64,000 bases of DNA from IMG/VR virus record IMGVR_UViG_3300035670_000019, positions 99,031-163,030 of that record; one strand, given 5' to 3'. Below are positions 46,201-55,963 of this stretch, piece by piece. The notes under the pieces were generated by a model. That model worked only from the letters and a program-made list of their open reading frames with translations. It made no database searches and had not been told where the DNA came from. Every line of letters starts with the position of its first letter. Position 1 is the first letter of the stretch. The position numbers were made by a program, and so were the translations under genes. This DNA comes from a virus.

Positions 46201-46614
46201 ATGAATATTAACAAAATATTTAGTTTATTCAAGTCTCCCGAAGAACCTGAGGAGGTGATTTCACAAATAGATTTATCTGAAAGTCCTGTAATATGGATTG
46301 GAATGTTTAAAAAATTAATTACTAATTACGAAACTTTTGCTAAACAATTAATTAAATTTTTAGGAGATGCTAATCCAGACTTGGATGTAGATGAGGTTGA
46401 AAGAGTTAGTGGTTACATGGTTTATGATAAGGCTTATAATCATTTATTCAAATTAGATATCACTAATAAGACACATCTTGATTGTATAAAATTATATTCA
46501 GATGATATATTCAAGAAAACATTAGACGCAGCTCTAATATATTTTGAAGGTGTAGAAGAATATGAAAGATGTATATTTTTGAAACAAATTCAAGACATAG
46601 TAAACCTCTCTTAA
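46201..46614 (+). CDS. Hypothetical protein, 137 aa
   Basis: Helical, acidic (NPDLDVDEVERVSGYMVYDK). No family recognised. Confidence 0.6.
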   Translation: MNINKIFSLFKSPEEPEEVISQIDLSESPVIWIGMFKKLITNYETFAKQLIKFLGDANPDLDVDEVERVSGYMVYDKAYNHLFKLDITNKTHLDCIKLYSDDIFKKTLDAALIYFEGVEEYERCIFLKQIQDIVNLS

Positions 46615-46732
46615 AAATAATTTGGCCTTATAGTTTTCTTTTAGTATTATATAATTACGGGTTATAAGAAAAACATTAAAACGTAGGATATAAGAAACGT
46701 GATAATGTTATAACGTTATTAAAAATAAATAT
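46615..46732 (+). promoter_or_regulatory. Intergenic region with weak promoter and repeats
   Basis: TTTGGCCT at 46621 and TATTATAT 24 nt on; no GATGT. Then a repeated ATAAGAAA and the inverted AACGT/ACGTT around gataatgttata. Confidence 0.35.
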
Positions 46733-46936
46733 ATGAAACATAGAAACAGTATTTTACATGAACTCAATAAAATTGAGGGATTAACAAATCAACTTAACTT
46801 TATTGTTAACCAACAACAGCCAATTGAAGAATATAGAGCTGCTTTAGAACGTATTAGAGAATCAATTGAACAAGCTAGAGCATATATTGAAAGTGAACCT
46901 ATTGGTGGTTATGAATTAAATGTTGCCGCACAATGA
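46733..46936 (+). CDS. Coiled-coil protein, 67 aa
   Basis: Helical (LTNQLNFIVNQQQPIEEYRA); 4-nt overlap with the HD gene. Confidence 0.55.
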   Translation: MKHRNSILHELNKIEGLTNQLNFIVNQQQPIEEYRAALERIRESIEQARAYIESEPIGGYELNVAAQ

Positions 46937-47709
46937 AACTAACAGCTGAACAAATCCAAGATAATTGGAATGAATTTCTATCTATTATTGATACTCATAT
47001 CTCTGAACCTAGATGTTCTGAGTTAAAAGCATTTTATGAACAGTATGCTGAGCGTATTATGCTTATGCCTGCTTCTCATAAAAAAGAATATCATAATGCA
47101 TTCCCAGGTGGTTATGTAGATCATGTACTGCGAGTAATACAGTGTGCTCTTAAACTAAATAAAGTTTGGGTTGAAATGGGAGTAGATACTTCAACATATA
47201 CAGTTGAAGAATTAGTATTTGCCGCTTTAAATCACGACTTAGGTAAAATGGGAGATGAACAAAACGAATCATACATCCCCCAGACAGATCAATGGCGTAA
47301 AGAGAAACTAGGTGAAGATTATAAATTCAATGATCGTCTTGAATACATGTCAGTACCAGATCGTGGATTACATTTACTCATGTCTCACGGTATTACATTC
47401 TCCAGAAACGAAATGTTAGCAATCAAGTTACATGATGGTTTATATGATGATGCTAACAAACCATACTTAATGTCTTGGTCACCTGAAACAAAACCACGTA
47501 CTGCGTTAGTATTTATCGTACATCAAGCGGATTTAATGGCAGCACGTATTGAGTTCGAGCAAGTATGGATGCCTAAACTTAAAGGTGAAGTAACCCAAAA
47601 TAATTCATCAAATTTCACAATTGAGAAAACCAAAAAGTCACCTGTTAAGACTAAAGCATTAGGTAATATTAAAAGTGAAGGTTTAAAAAGTTTACTAGAT
47701 AATATATGA
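46933..47709 (+). CDS. HD-domain phosphohydrolase
   Basis: 258 residues. GGYVDHVLRV (H64) and ALNHDLGK (H101, D102, K105) are the HD metal-binding motifs, with a later HQADL likely as the final Asp. HD enzymes remove phosphates from nucleotides, including deoxynucleotides and (p)ppGpp. Substrate not visible. 4-nt overlap with the next gene. Confidence 0.8.
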   Translation: MKLTAEQIQDNWNEFLSIIDTHISEPRCSELKAFYEQYAERIMLMPASHKKEYHNAFPGGYVDHVLRVIQCALKLNKVWVEMGVDTSTYTVEELVFAALNHDLGKMGDEQNESYIPQTDQWRKEKLGEDYKFNDRLEYMSVPDRGLHLLMSHGITFSRNEMLAIKLHDGLYDDANKPYLMSWSPETKPRTALVFIVHQADLMAARIEFEQVWMPKLKGEVTQNNSSNFTIEKTKKSPVKTKALGNIKSEGLKSLLDNI

Positions 47710-47981
47710 TAATAGCAATTGTTATATTAAGTTTAATGGTTGTGATCTTAGGATATACAACCTTTAACCTTCTTAGAAAAAATGAAAAACAAGAAGATAT
47801 CCTTTTAGGATATATATCTTACTTAAACAAAATATCTGATATAATTGAAATGTCAGATAAAAAACTTAAAGAAGTAGATGCTAGAGAATCATTTAAATCA
47901 GATGATGAAGTAGGTTTCTTTTTTGAATCAGTCAAACAAATCCAAAGTATCTTAAACCAGTTTAATATTAAAAACTTATGA
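47706..47981 (+). CDS. Membrane-anchored hypothetical protein, 91 aa
   Basis: N-terminal helix (IIAIVILSLMVVILGYTTF), then a charged helical domain. Overlaps the sigma-like gene by 4 nt. Confidence 0.6.
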   Translation: MIIAIVILSLMVVILGYTTFNLLRKNEKQEDILLGYISYLNKISDIIEMSDKKLKEVDARESFKSDDEVGFFFESVKQIQSILNQFNIKNL

Positions 47982-48688
47982 GTAGTGAGGTAGTGATAAA
48001 GCCAAAAACAAGTGGGATGTATTTTACTCAAGAAACAGAAAATGCAATCATTGAGTATAATAACACTTTAGATTTTGATTTAAGAAGTAAAATTTATCGT
48101 GAACGCATTCATTATGCTTTCTTTAAACTAACAGAAAACATTATTCATACTTTTAAGTTTTATTACACTGAGGTAAGTAATATTGAGGATTTACAACATG
48201 AAGTAATTTCATTTTTGCTTTCTAAAATCCATTTATTTGACCCAAGTAAAGGAGCTAAAGCATATTCATATTTTGGAACTATTGCTAAACGTTATCTAAT
48301 TATTTCTAATACTAAAAATTATAAGAAACGAGTAGACAAAGCACCAATTGAAGAACTTGAATCAGATGAAAAATACAGTTACTCATTATCAGATGATCCT
48401 GTAGATAAACTTTCTCTGTTTTTAGATGAATTTACAAATTACTGTTCTCAAAATATATATACTCTTTTCCCTAAAGAAGGAGATGCTAAAATAGCGGACG
48501 CTATTCTGGAATTATTTCGTAAAAGAGAGAGTATAGAAATCTTTAATAAAAAAGCACTGTATATATACATCCGAGAGATAATTGATGTTAAAACCCCTAA
48601 AATCACTAAAATAGCAAATAAATTATATGATATGTTTAAAGATCATTATTATTTCTATTTAGAAAATGGTTATACAAATTTCCCATAA
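47978..48688 (+). CDS. gp55-like late sigma factor (candidate)
   Basis: 236 residues. IEDLQHEVISFLLSKIHLFD followed by GAKAYSYFGTIAKRYLI matches sigma region 2 in the divergent form of T4-type gp55. T4 gp55 recruits RNA polymerase to TATAAATA late promoters. Its place directly before the structural genes, and the TATTTATA motifs upstream of those genes, support the call. The C-terminal half is unlike host sigma factors. Confidence 0.6.
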   Translation: MSSEVVIKPKTSGMYFTQETENAIIEYNNTLDFDLRSKIYRERIHYAFFKLTENIIHTFKFYYTEVSNIEDLQHEVISFLLSKIHLFDPSKGAKAYSYFGTIAKRYLIISNTKNYKKRVDKAPIEELESDEKYSYSLSDDPVDKLSLFLDEFTNYCSQNIYTLFPKEGDAKIADAILELFRKRESIEIFNKKALYIYIREIIDVKTPKITKIANKLYDMFKDHYYFYLENGYTNFP

Positions 48689-48689
48689 T

Positions 48690-48700
48690 CATATTTATGG
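48690..48700 (+). promoter_or_regulatory. CATATTTATGG candidate late promoter
   Basis: Two mismatches to TATATTTATAA; followed by gataaataaat. It lies at the head of the structural genes. Confidence 0.4.
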
Positions 48701-48713
48701 ATAAATAAATATC

Positions 48714-49055
48714 ATGAATGGTTTAGATAATATTGTATTTGGTGGTAAGAAATTTTCCGATATTTTAGAAGAGATATATAACAATCAAAAGAAAAAAGAA
48801 AAACAAATCTCTGCTCTCATATCAGAACTTAAACCATTAGTAAATGAGATAGGAGATGCTACTTTAATTGTTCCTTTAATTAAAGAATACTTAGAAATAA
48901 GTGTTAAAAACGATGAACAATTAATCAAAATGGCTACTATCATTCAACGTATTATGAGTAATAATGGAACCGCTGAAGGCGGTTTTGGTATTTCTGAAGA
49001 AGAAAAAGCTCAATTATTAGCTGAAATAGATAAGTTTAAAGACGGAGGTGAATAA
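48714..49055 (+). CDS. Structural-region hypothetical protein, 113 aa
   Basis: Coiled coil (ILEEIYNNQKKKEKQISALI) with an acidic tail. First gene of the late region; 1-nt overlap with the gp5-like gene. Possible assembly factor. Confidence 0.55.
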   Translation: MNGLDNIVFGGKKFSDILEEIYNNQKKKEKQISALISELKPLVNEIGDATLIVPLIKEYLEISVKNDEQLIKMATIIQRIMSNNGTAEGGFGISEEEKAQLLAEIDKFKDGGE

Positions 49056-50368
49056 TGAAAGATACTAAATGGAAATTAAACCATAAGGTTGGAAATTATT
49101 CTGAGGGTTATTCTGCTAATACAACAACAAAAGCAGTTTCCACTGTTAGAGTTAAAGATATAATTTTAGATGATTCTCATCCTGATTTTGAGAAATATGG
49201 TGAATGGAATGGAATAGGTACTATCTTTTTTGAAAATGTTAAAAATCCTATTTTAAATAAAAATAAAAATAAATTAATAGCAGCTTATCCTTTATTACCT
49301 AACATCAAACATTATCCTTTAATTAATGAGTTAGTTTCTATATTTTATTTAGCTGATGTAGATTTAACTACTAATACTACTTCTGTAGCTCCATATTATC
49401 TACCCCCAGTTAATGTATGGAATAGCCAAATACATAACGCTGTACCTTCTTCTGATATAATCCCCCCAGAACAACAAAAAGATTATCAGCAAGTAGAAGC
49501 TGGATCAGTTAGAAGAATAACAGATCAAAATACTGAAATAGATTTAGGCACTACTTTTGATGAAGCTAATGTTTTAGATACTTATCCTCTTTTACCATAT
49601 GAGGGAGATATAATTTATGAGGGACGTTTTGGAAATTCTATAAGATTTGGTTCTACGGTTAATGGAACAGCTTATCCTAATCCTTGGTCTAATGAAGGAG
49701 ATCAAAGTGAACCTATCACTATTATAAGAAATGGCCAATCTAAAACTCAACAATCTGTTATTGATACAAATGAACCTTGGATACCTACTTTAGAAAACAT
49801 AAATGAAGACCAATCTTCAATATATTTAACTTCAACACAACAAATCCCCTTAGAATTATCAGTAAGTAATATAGATTCATATAATGGATTATCTGAGACT
49901 CCAGTTGTACCTGAATTATATGCTGGTAATCAAATCCTTTTAAATTCAGGAAGATTAGTATTTAATGCTAAAAATGACCATATTATATTAAGTGCTGATA
50001 AATCAGTTCATTTAGTATCAAATAATTCACTTAATTTTGATACTGTAGATAAAATATCTATGACTACTAATGTATCATTTGGAGTAATTACTTTAACCTC
50101 ACCTAAGGTTTATTTAGGCTCAGATGTTGGAAATGAAGGATATGCGGGAGCTGATCTTCAATCTTTAGTATTAGGTGAAAATCTTAAACAAACTTTAACA
50201 GGAATTGTAAAAGCTTTAAATGGTATAGCTAGATCTATGAAATTCGCTAGTAATGAAGGAGGACCTATAGCTAGTTTAAATACAGAAGGAAATAGATTAG
50301 GGACAGAAACTGAAAATCTATTGAGTGAATTAAATAATATTTTATCTAAAACTGTAAAAACCATCTAA
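49055..50368 (+). CDS. gp5-like baseplate hub/needle protein
   Basis: 437 residues. YEGRFGNSIRFGST is a block known from T4-type hub proteins with an OB fold. Later, short strands repeat every few residues (ILLNSGRLVF, HIILSADKSVHL, SLNFDT, KVYLGSD) as in the beta-helix needle. No lysozyme domain is visible. It forms the central cell-piercing part of the baseplate. Confidence 0.65.
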   Translation: MKDTKWKLNHKVGNYSEGYSANTTTKAVSTVRVKDIILDDSHPDFEKYGEWNGIGTIFFENVKNPILNKNKNKLIAAYPLLPNIKHYPLINELVSIFYLADVDLTTNTTSVAPYYLPPVNVWNSQIHNAVPSSDIIPPEQQKDYQQVEAGSVRRITDQNTEIDLGTTFDEANVLDTYPLLPYEGDIIYEGRFGNSIRFGSTVNGTAYPNPWSNEGDQSEPITIIRNGQSKTQQSVIDTNEPWIPTLENINEDQSSIYLTSTQQIPLELSVSNIDSYNGLSETPVVPELYAGNQILLNSGRLVFNAKNDHIILSADKSVHLVSNNSLNFDTVDKISMTTNVSFGVITLTSPKVYLGSDVGNEGYAGADLQSLVLGENLKQTLTGIVKALNGIARSMKFASNEGGPIASLNTEGNRLGTETENLLSELNNILSKTVKTI

Positions 50369-51879
50369 TGCCGTTTAATCTACCTATAAACCCTTCAGAT
50401 GTAGCCTCTCTTGTAACTATTGGAGTTAATGATAGTGGGTCAGGTACTAATGGTTCTAGTGTAGTAAATAATGTTTCTCCTCAAATTGACGCTAAGATAT
50501 ATATTGGTGGAAAAGTTACAAATGAAAAAGGAGAAATTCTTTCTAATGTTAATATAACATTCACCCAAACTCCAAAAGTTGATGTAGAAGACTTAGGTAT
50601 CATTAAACCTATAGTTAAAAATGTAACAACTGATAATAATGGAGAATGGGCTCTTATTTTCCCAAAAACAGAAATAGATGTTAAATCTATTGATATCCTT
50701 TATGTTAAACAAGATTACAAACCAGAACAAATATCTTTAGCTAGTTTTACATCAATAGAATACCCAGATGAAGTATCTGAACCTAAAAAAATATCAACTC
50801 CTGATACTGAACCACCGTATATTTATATTGTTGGGAATAAACAATTTTCAAATAATAAGCAAAATATAGCTCAATCTAGAGCATCAGATTATTATAATAA
50901 AGCTAGAGACCCCAAATATAAAGGAGCTGTTATTTATAATATAAATAAAACTCTTTTTTTATCTCCAACCCCAGAAGAAGTAACACAAGCTGCTATTCAA
51001 ACATATGTACAACCTATAACTAATGAAATAAATGAGTTGGAACGTGTTCAAAATGAAGAAAAAGCTAAAGAAGATCTTCCACCTCAAGCTAAAGTAATTA
51101 TTACTATTGATGTTCAAAAAGAAGAAATTAAAAAAATATTAATTCCTTATATTATTAAATTATTAATTCCTTTTGGGATAATAGCTGTTCAAGCTGTAGT
51201 TTCTAAAATAGATTTAGAAAAAATTAAAGACCAAATTTTATGTCCTCGTCAAGATAAAATTTTAGAATTAATAAATAAAAGAAACAAATTAGTTAGAAAA
51301 ATCAATAGTATCTATAAAACAATAACTTCTATTTCTAGAATATTAGTTGGTGTTAATACAGCTATAACAGCTATACAAGTAGGTATTTTAGCTATAACTG
51401 TTGTTCCTTTCCCAGCACCAGCAGGTGTTACTTCAGCTTTAGGAGATCTTAAAGATGAATTAAAAAAAGCTCAAATAGTGGTTAATATCATTACTTTAGC
51501 ATTAGCTGCTTTTGGGGCTGTATTAGGTATTATTTTAAGATTATTAAATGCTTTAGATATATTAATTAGGGAATGTGCTCAAAGTCAAAATATACCGTTT
51601 GAAACAATTAATACAGAATTAAATATTTTTATTAACCAATCAACTGGAATAAATAATAGTGCTGTTATTGCTTCTGATAATACTTACAAAGGATTTAAAC
51701 TTGAAATAAAACTTGATGAAACTAATTCTATTAAATATCCTAGACGATATGCCCAAGCTTTAACCAAAACTGGAATACCTGTATTAAAAACAGATTCATC
51801 ATTTGCTTCTGACCCACAAGTATTATTAGACCAATTAAAATTTATTATAGATTCAAACCCTCAGCTAACAGCTGAATAA
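50368..51879 (+). CDS. Baseplate-region protein with carboxypeptidase-regulatory-like domain
   Basis: 503 residues. IGGKVTNEKGEILSNVNITF followed by TTDNNGEWALIF is a transthyretin-like (CarboxypepD_reg) domain near residues 45-110. The second half is helical with long hydrophobic runs (IPYIIKLLIPFGIIAVQAVV, ITLALAAFGAVLGIILRLL), unusual for a soluble baseplate part. It might sit in the host membrane during infection. Role inferred from position. Confidence 0.55.
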   Translation: MPFNLPINPSDVASLVTIGVNDSGSGTNGSSVVNNVSPQIDAKIYIGGKVTNEKGEILSNVNITFTQTPKVDVEDLGIIKPIVKNVTTDNNGEWALIFPKTEIDVKSIDILYVKQDYKPEQISLASFTSIEYPDEVSEPKKISTPDTEPPYIYIVGNKQFSNNKQNIAQSRASDYYNKARDPKYKGAVIYNINKTLFLSPTPEEVTQAAIQTYVQPITNEINELERVQNEEKAKEDLPPQAKVIITIDVQKEEIKKILIPYIIKLLIPFGIIAVQAVVSKIDLEKIKDQILCPRQDKILELINKRNKLVRKINSIYKTITSISRILVGVNTAITAIQVGILAITVVPFPAPAGVTSALGDLKDELKKAQIVVNIITLALAAFGAVLGIILRLLNALDILIRECAQSQNIPFETINTELNIFINQSTGINNSAVIASDNTYKGFKLEIKLDETNSIKYPRRYAQALTKTGIPVLKTDSSFASDPQVLLDQLKFIIDSNPQLTAE

Positions 51880-51882
51880 CCA

Positions 51883-51893
51883 AATATTTATAA
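51883..51893 (+). promoter_or_regulatory. AATATTTATAA motif
   Basis: One mismatch to consensus, 2 nt before the ATG at 51896. Confidence 0.35.
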
Positions 51894-51895
51894 CT

Positions 51896-52249
51896 ATGAA
51901 AACAGATATGTTAAAAAAGTTAATTAAAGAAGCAGTTCGTGAAGCAATCCAAGAAGAAATTAAAGATATCCTTCTTGAAGCTGTACGTTCTCCTAAAACT
52001 GTAGTTAATGAAAATGCTAACCCTATTCCTTATTCTACAAAACCAACAACAACCAATTTAAACCCAGATATTAAACGCAACTTGCGTAGTATGATTGGTG
52101 GTGAATTTGATACTATAATTTCTGCTAATTCATCACATACCCAACCAGCATATACTCCTCCCCCTGTCAGTACAATAGGTGAAGGTTCAAGTTTACCTGG
52201 TGGTGAGGTAAGTTTAGATCAAATAATGGGATTAATGACAACTAAATAA
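51896..52249 (+). CDS. Structural-region hypothetical protein, 117 aa
   Basis: Charged N-terminal helix (LKKLIKEAVREAIQEEIKDI), then a Pro/Thr-rich disordered half. Overlaps gp25 by 1 nt. Similar helix-plus-tail proteins act in assembly, but none recognised. Confidence 0.5.
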   Translation: MKTDMLKKLIKEAVREAIQEEIKDILLEAVRSPKTVVNENANPIPYSTKPTTTNLNPDIKRNLRSMIGGEFDTIISANSSHTQPAYTPPPVSTIGEGSSLPGGEVSLDQIMGLMTTK

Positions 52250-52650
52250 TGGCAATTAGAATAGAAAATAAAAATCCTTTAGATATTAATAAGCGAGTAG
52301 CTATTGGAGTATCTATTCCTTTTAATTCTGATGTAGCTTTTAAATCAGTGTATACTACTTCTGAACAAGTTAAATACAATATAATTAATTTTATATTAAC
52401 TAACCATAATGAACGAGTTTTTAATCCAAATTATGGATCTAATTTAAGGGCATTTTTATTTAGTGGTATTACTGAAGATAATTTAAAAGGTTTAGAAACT
52501 AAATTGAATAATGATATAAAAAGTAATTTTCCTACTGTTAATATTAATTCATTAACACTGGTTCCTTCATATGATGAAAATTCTATTCAATTAAATATTG
52601 ATTTTTCTGTTTATAATAACAATCCTCAAAGTATACAAATAATATTATAA
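52249..52650 (+). CDS. 25: gp25-like baseplate wedge protein
   Basis: 133 residues, typical gp25/W length. IINFILTNHNERVFNPNYGS then LRAFLFSGI is the family hallmark (NxxERxxxPxxGSxLxxxLFE). gp25 sits in the inner baseplate and starts sheath assembly. Directly precedes gp6, as in T4-like phages. Confidence 0.9.
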   Translation: MAIRIENKNPLDINKRVAIGVSIPFNSDVAFKSVYTTSEQVKYNIINFILTNHNERVFNPNYGSNLRAFLFSGITEDNLKGLETKLNNDIKSNFPTVNINSLTLVPSYDENSIQLNIDFSVYNNNPQSIQIIL

Positions 52651-54479
52651 TGGCTGCTGAAAATAGAGATATAAAATATTTAAATAAAGATTTTGGTGAA
52701 TTAAGAAATTCTCTTATTGAATATGCCAAAACTTATTTCCCTTCAACATATACTGATTTTACCCCATCATCCCCAGGAATGTTATTTATGGAGATGTCAG
52801 CTTATGTTGGTGATGTATTATCTTTTTATCTTGATAATCAAATTCAAGAAAATTTTATCCAATATGCTAGGCAAGAAAGTAATTTATATACTTTAGCGTA
52901 TATGTTAGGTTATAAACCTAAAGTAACTGGTGTAGCTACTGCTACTATTGATATCTACCAAAAAGTTCCAGCTAAATCTGTAGGAGGTTCTTACGCTCCT
53001 GATTATGATTACGCTTTAGTTATTGGAGCTAATACTGTTTTATCTTCTAATGTCTCTAATTTCTTAATCCAAGACCCAGTAGATTTTACTTTTAGTAGCT
53101 CTGCTAATCCAACTGAGGTTTCAATTCTAACACTTAGTGGAACTACACCATTATATTATCTTTTAAAAAAATCAACAACAGCTATATCAGCTAATATTGT
53201 TACTAAAACTTTTTCTTTTGGAGCTCCTCAACGCTTTCAAACCATAGAAATTAATGATACTAATATTATTAAAATTTTAGATATTACAGGTAGTAATGGA
53301 GATAAATGGTATGAAGTACCTTATTTAGCTCAAGAAATGATATATGATTCTATAGCTAATGCTGGATCAGATTCTGGTGAAGTTCCTTATTTGTTACAAT
53401 TAACAAAAATGCCTAGACGATTTGTATCTCGTTTTACATCACCTACAACACTTCAAATACAATTTGGCGCTGGCACTACAACAGCTAATGTTGAAGAAGA
53501 AATTATTCCTAATCCTACTAATGTTGGAAATTTTTTCTCAACAAATGACTATTTAACTACAGCTTATGACCCAGCTAACTTTTTATATACTAGTACTTAT
53601 GGAATAGCTCCTTCTAACACTACTTTAAGAGTTAGATATTTAACAGGAGGAGGAGTCACAGCAAATGCTGCTTCAAATACTATTAATAGAATTGTTAACT
53701 CAAATGATATATCATTTAAATTTGAAAACCCCCCTGAACCATTATATTCTGATATTTTAGGATCTGTTGCAGTAACAAATCCATTTGGAGCTACAGGAGG
53801 ACAAGATGGAGATACACCTGATGAATTAAAATTTAATTCTTTAGGAACATTTGGAACACAATTAAGAACAGTAACTCAAGATGATTATATTGTTAGGGCT
53901 TTAAGTATGCCTTCACAATATGGCTCTTTAGCTAAAGTATATGCTGAACCTGAAAGATTAGAAAATTTATTACCTGGTGAATCATTATCATCAATTAATT
54001 TATATGTTTTAGCTTATGATAATGATAAAAAATTAAAAAACGCTACAACCTCATTAAAAAATAATTTAAAAGTTTATTTATCACAACATAGAATAGTTAA
54101 TGATTCTATTAAAATTAGAGATGGTTTTATAATTAATATTGGTGTAGATTTTGACATTGTAGTTTTACCTAATTATAACAATAATGATGTTTTATTTAAA
54201 TGCATAACTGCTGTTAAAGATTATTTTAATATTGATAAATGGCAAATAAATGAACCTATTATATTAAAAGATATATATATATTATTAGATAAAATAGATG
54301 GAGTTCAAACTGTTAAAAATATTAATATAACCAATAAATGTGGGTCTAATTATTCAGCATATGCTTATGATATAGCTGGTGCTACTCAAAATAATGTTAT
54401 TTATCCTTCTGTAGATCCAATGATATTTGAAGTTAAATACCCTGATTCTGATATTAAAGGACGTGTTGTGTCTTTATAA
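52650..54479 (+). CDS. 6: gp6-like baseplate wedge protein (baseplate J superfamily)
   Basis: 609 residues, close to T4 gp6 (660). YTDFTPSSPGMLFMEMSAYVGDVLSFYLDN is the conserved N-terminal wedge block, given here in part as PGMLFMEMSAYVGDV; later RTVTQDDYIVRALSMP is the J-type motif. gp6 dimers hold neighbouring wedges in a ring around the hub. Overlaps gp25 by 1 nt. Confidence 0.9.
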   Translation: MAAENRDIKYLNKDFGELRNSLIEYAKTYFPSTYTDFTPSSPGMLFMEMSAYVGDVLSFYLDNQIQENFIQYARQESNLYTLAYMLGYKPKVTGVATATIDIYQKVPAKSVGGSYAPDYDYALVIGANTVLSSNVSNFLIQDPVDFTFSSSANPTEVSILTLSGTTPLYYLLKKSTTAISANIVTKTFSFGAPQRFQTIEINDTNIIKILDITGSNGDKWYEVPYLAQEMIYDSIANAGSDSGEVPYLLQLTKMPRRFVSRFTSPTTLQIQFGAGTTTANVEEEIIPNPTNVGNFFSTNDYLTTAYDPANFLYTSTYGIAPSNTTLRVRYLTGGGVTANAASNTINRIVNSNDISFKFENPPEPLYSDILGSVAVTNPFGATGGQDGDTPDELKFNSLGTFGTQLRTVTQDDYIVRALSMPSQYGSLAKVYAEPERLENLLPGESLSSINLYVLAYDNDKKLKNATTSLKNNLKVYLSQHRIVNDSIKIRDGFIINIGVDFDIVVLPNYNNNDVLFKCITAVKDYFNIDKWQINEPIILKDIYILLDKIDGVQTVKNINITNKCGSNYSAYAYDIAGATQNNVIYPSVDPMIFEVKYPDSDIKGRVVSL

Positions 54480-54483
54480 TTTT

Positions 54484-54494
54484 TATATTTATAA
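54484..54494 (+). promoter_or_regulatory. TATATTTATAA candidate late promoter
   Basis: Exact motif, 6 nt before the ATG at 54501, right after gp6. Confidence 0.45.
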
Positions 54495-54500
54495 TAAAAA

Positions 54501-55622
54501 ATGGCTGTTTATAAGATATTTCCTACTAAAGATGCTTCTATATACTCTCTTTACCCTAGTAAAAACACAGGGCTAGATGAGATAATTGAATCTTCTCTTT
54601 CAGTTACTAATGCTTCTGCTTTACCCCAAACTAGTAGATTTTTAGTTCAATTTTCTGATACAGAAATAAATGATCTTATTGATAACAAAATTAGTGGATC
54701 TAACTGGAAAGCATATTTTAGAGGATATGTAGCTGTTTTAGAAGGTCTAAATATAGATACACAACTTGAATTTTACCCTGTTTTTGGTTCTTGGAATATA
54801 GGAACAGGAAAATATAATTATTCTCCTGAATATCAAAATGGTGTTAGTTGGGGTTGGAGATCATATTCTGGTAGTAACGCTTGGATAACTAGTGGTTTCC
54901 CAACTAATGTAACTGCTTCATATAGTGGTACTTTAGGTGGAGGTAATTGGTATTATAGTTCATCAAACACTACTGTATTACCTATATTCTCAACTCAAAG
55001 TTTTACTTATACTGACTCTGGTGATATCAACACTGATATCACTAATATGGTTAAAGCATGGTATAGTGGTACTATAGAAAATAATGGATTTATAGCTAAA
55101 CAAGCTGTTGAATTTATTGATAATGAGAATTATGAGAATAAAATGCAATTTTTCTCTAGAGACACTCATACTATATATCCCCCACAGCTTGAATTTAGAT
55201 GGAGAGATTATACTTTCAATACAGGATCTTCTACTAACACTATACTAAATACCTCTAATGCTACTGTTGCTTTAGACGAAAACCCAGGCATTTTTTACCC
55301 TGAAAGTATAAATATATTCAGAGTTAATAGTAGACCAACATACCCATCAAGAACTTTTCAAACAGCTTCCTATTACACACAAAATTACTATCTTCCAACG
55401 TCATCATATTATTCAATAAAAGACTTGGATACTAATGAAGTTGTTATAGATTACGATGATCAATTCACTCAATTGAGTGCTGATGAACAAGGTAGTTATT
55501 TTACACTATATATGAATGGTTTAGAACCTGAAAGATATTATAAAATACTTATTAAAAGTGTTATAAATGGATCAACAATAATTTTTGATAATGACTATTA
55601 TTTCAAAGTAATAAATGGCTGA
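54501..55622 (+). CDS. Baseplate/tail structural protein, 373 aa
   Basis: Beta-rich, aromatic and Ser/Thr/Asn-rich. The start KIFPTKDASIYSLYPSKNTG resembles DNRLRE-type surface domains. Position between gp6 and the large wedge protein makes it a baseplate component. Confidence 0.65.
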   Translation: MAVYKIFPTKDASIYSLYPSKNTGLDEIIESSLSVTNASALPQTSRFLVQFSDTEINDLIDNKISGSNWKAYFRGYVAVLEGLNIDTQLEFYPVFGSWNIGTGKYNYSPEYQNGVSWGWRSYSGSNAWITSGFPTNVTASYSGTLGGGNWYYSSSNTTVLPIFSTQSFTYTDSGDINTDITNMVKAWYSGTIENNGFIAKQAVEFIDNENYENKMQFFSRDTHTIYPPQLEFRWRDYTFNTGSSTNTILNTSNATVALDENPGIFYPESINIFRVNSRPTYPSRTFQTASYYTQNYYLPTSSYYSIKDLDTNEVVIDYDDQFTQLSADEQGSYFTLYMNGLEPERYYKILIKSVINGSTIIFDNDYYFKVING

Positions 55623-55962
55623 ATATCCTTTAAATAGAACAGTTTTTAATAAAGAGGCATATTTAAATACAGTTGATACTTCATTTGCTCAAATATCAAC
55701 TCCCCCTCCCCCATTAGAAGACACTATAACTGTTAGTGAATTTTTTGATTTATATAATGCTATTTTCTACGACATCCCAGCTAATGGCTCAACTAATTCT
55801 CATGAGTATTTAGTAAAAACAAGTGGGGAATATATTAATTTTGAACAAAATGATGAAAATATACAAGCATTATTAGATGAGATAACTCTTTTAAGACAAG
55901 ATTTATTAGTAGCTAACCAACAAATTTTAACTTTACAATCCTCAGCTTCATTAAATTCATAA
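55615..55962 (+). CDS. Structural-region protein, 115 aa
   Basis: Ends in a coiled coil (ITLLRQDLLVANQQILTLQS). Overlaps the previous gene by 8 nt and ends 1 nt before the next. Confidence 0.55.
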   Translation: MAEYPLNRTVFNKEAYLNTVDTSFAQISTPPPPLEDTITVSEFFDLYNAIFYDIPANGSTNSHEYLVKTSGEYINFEQNDENIQALLDEITLLRQDLLVANQQILTLQSSASLNS

Positions 55963-55963
55963 T

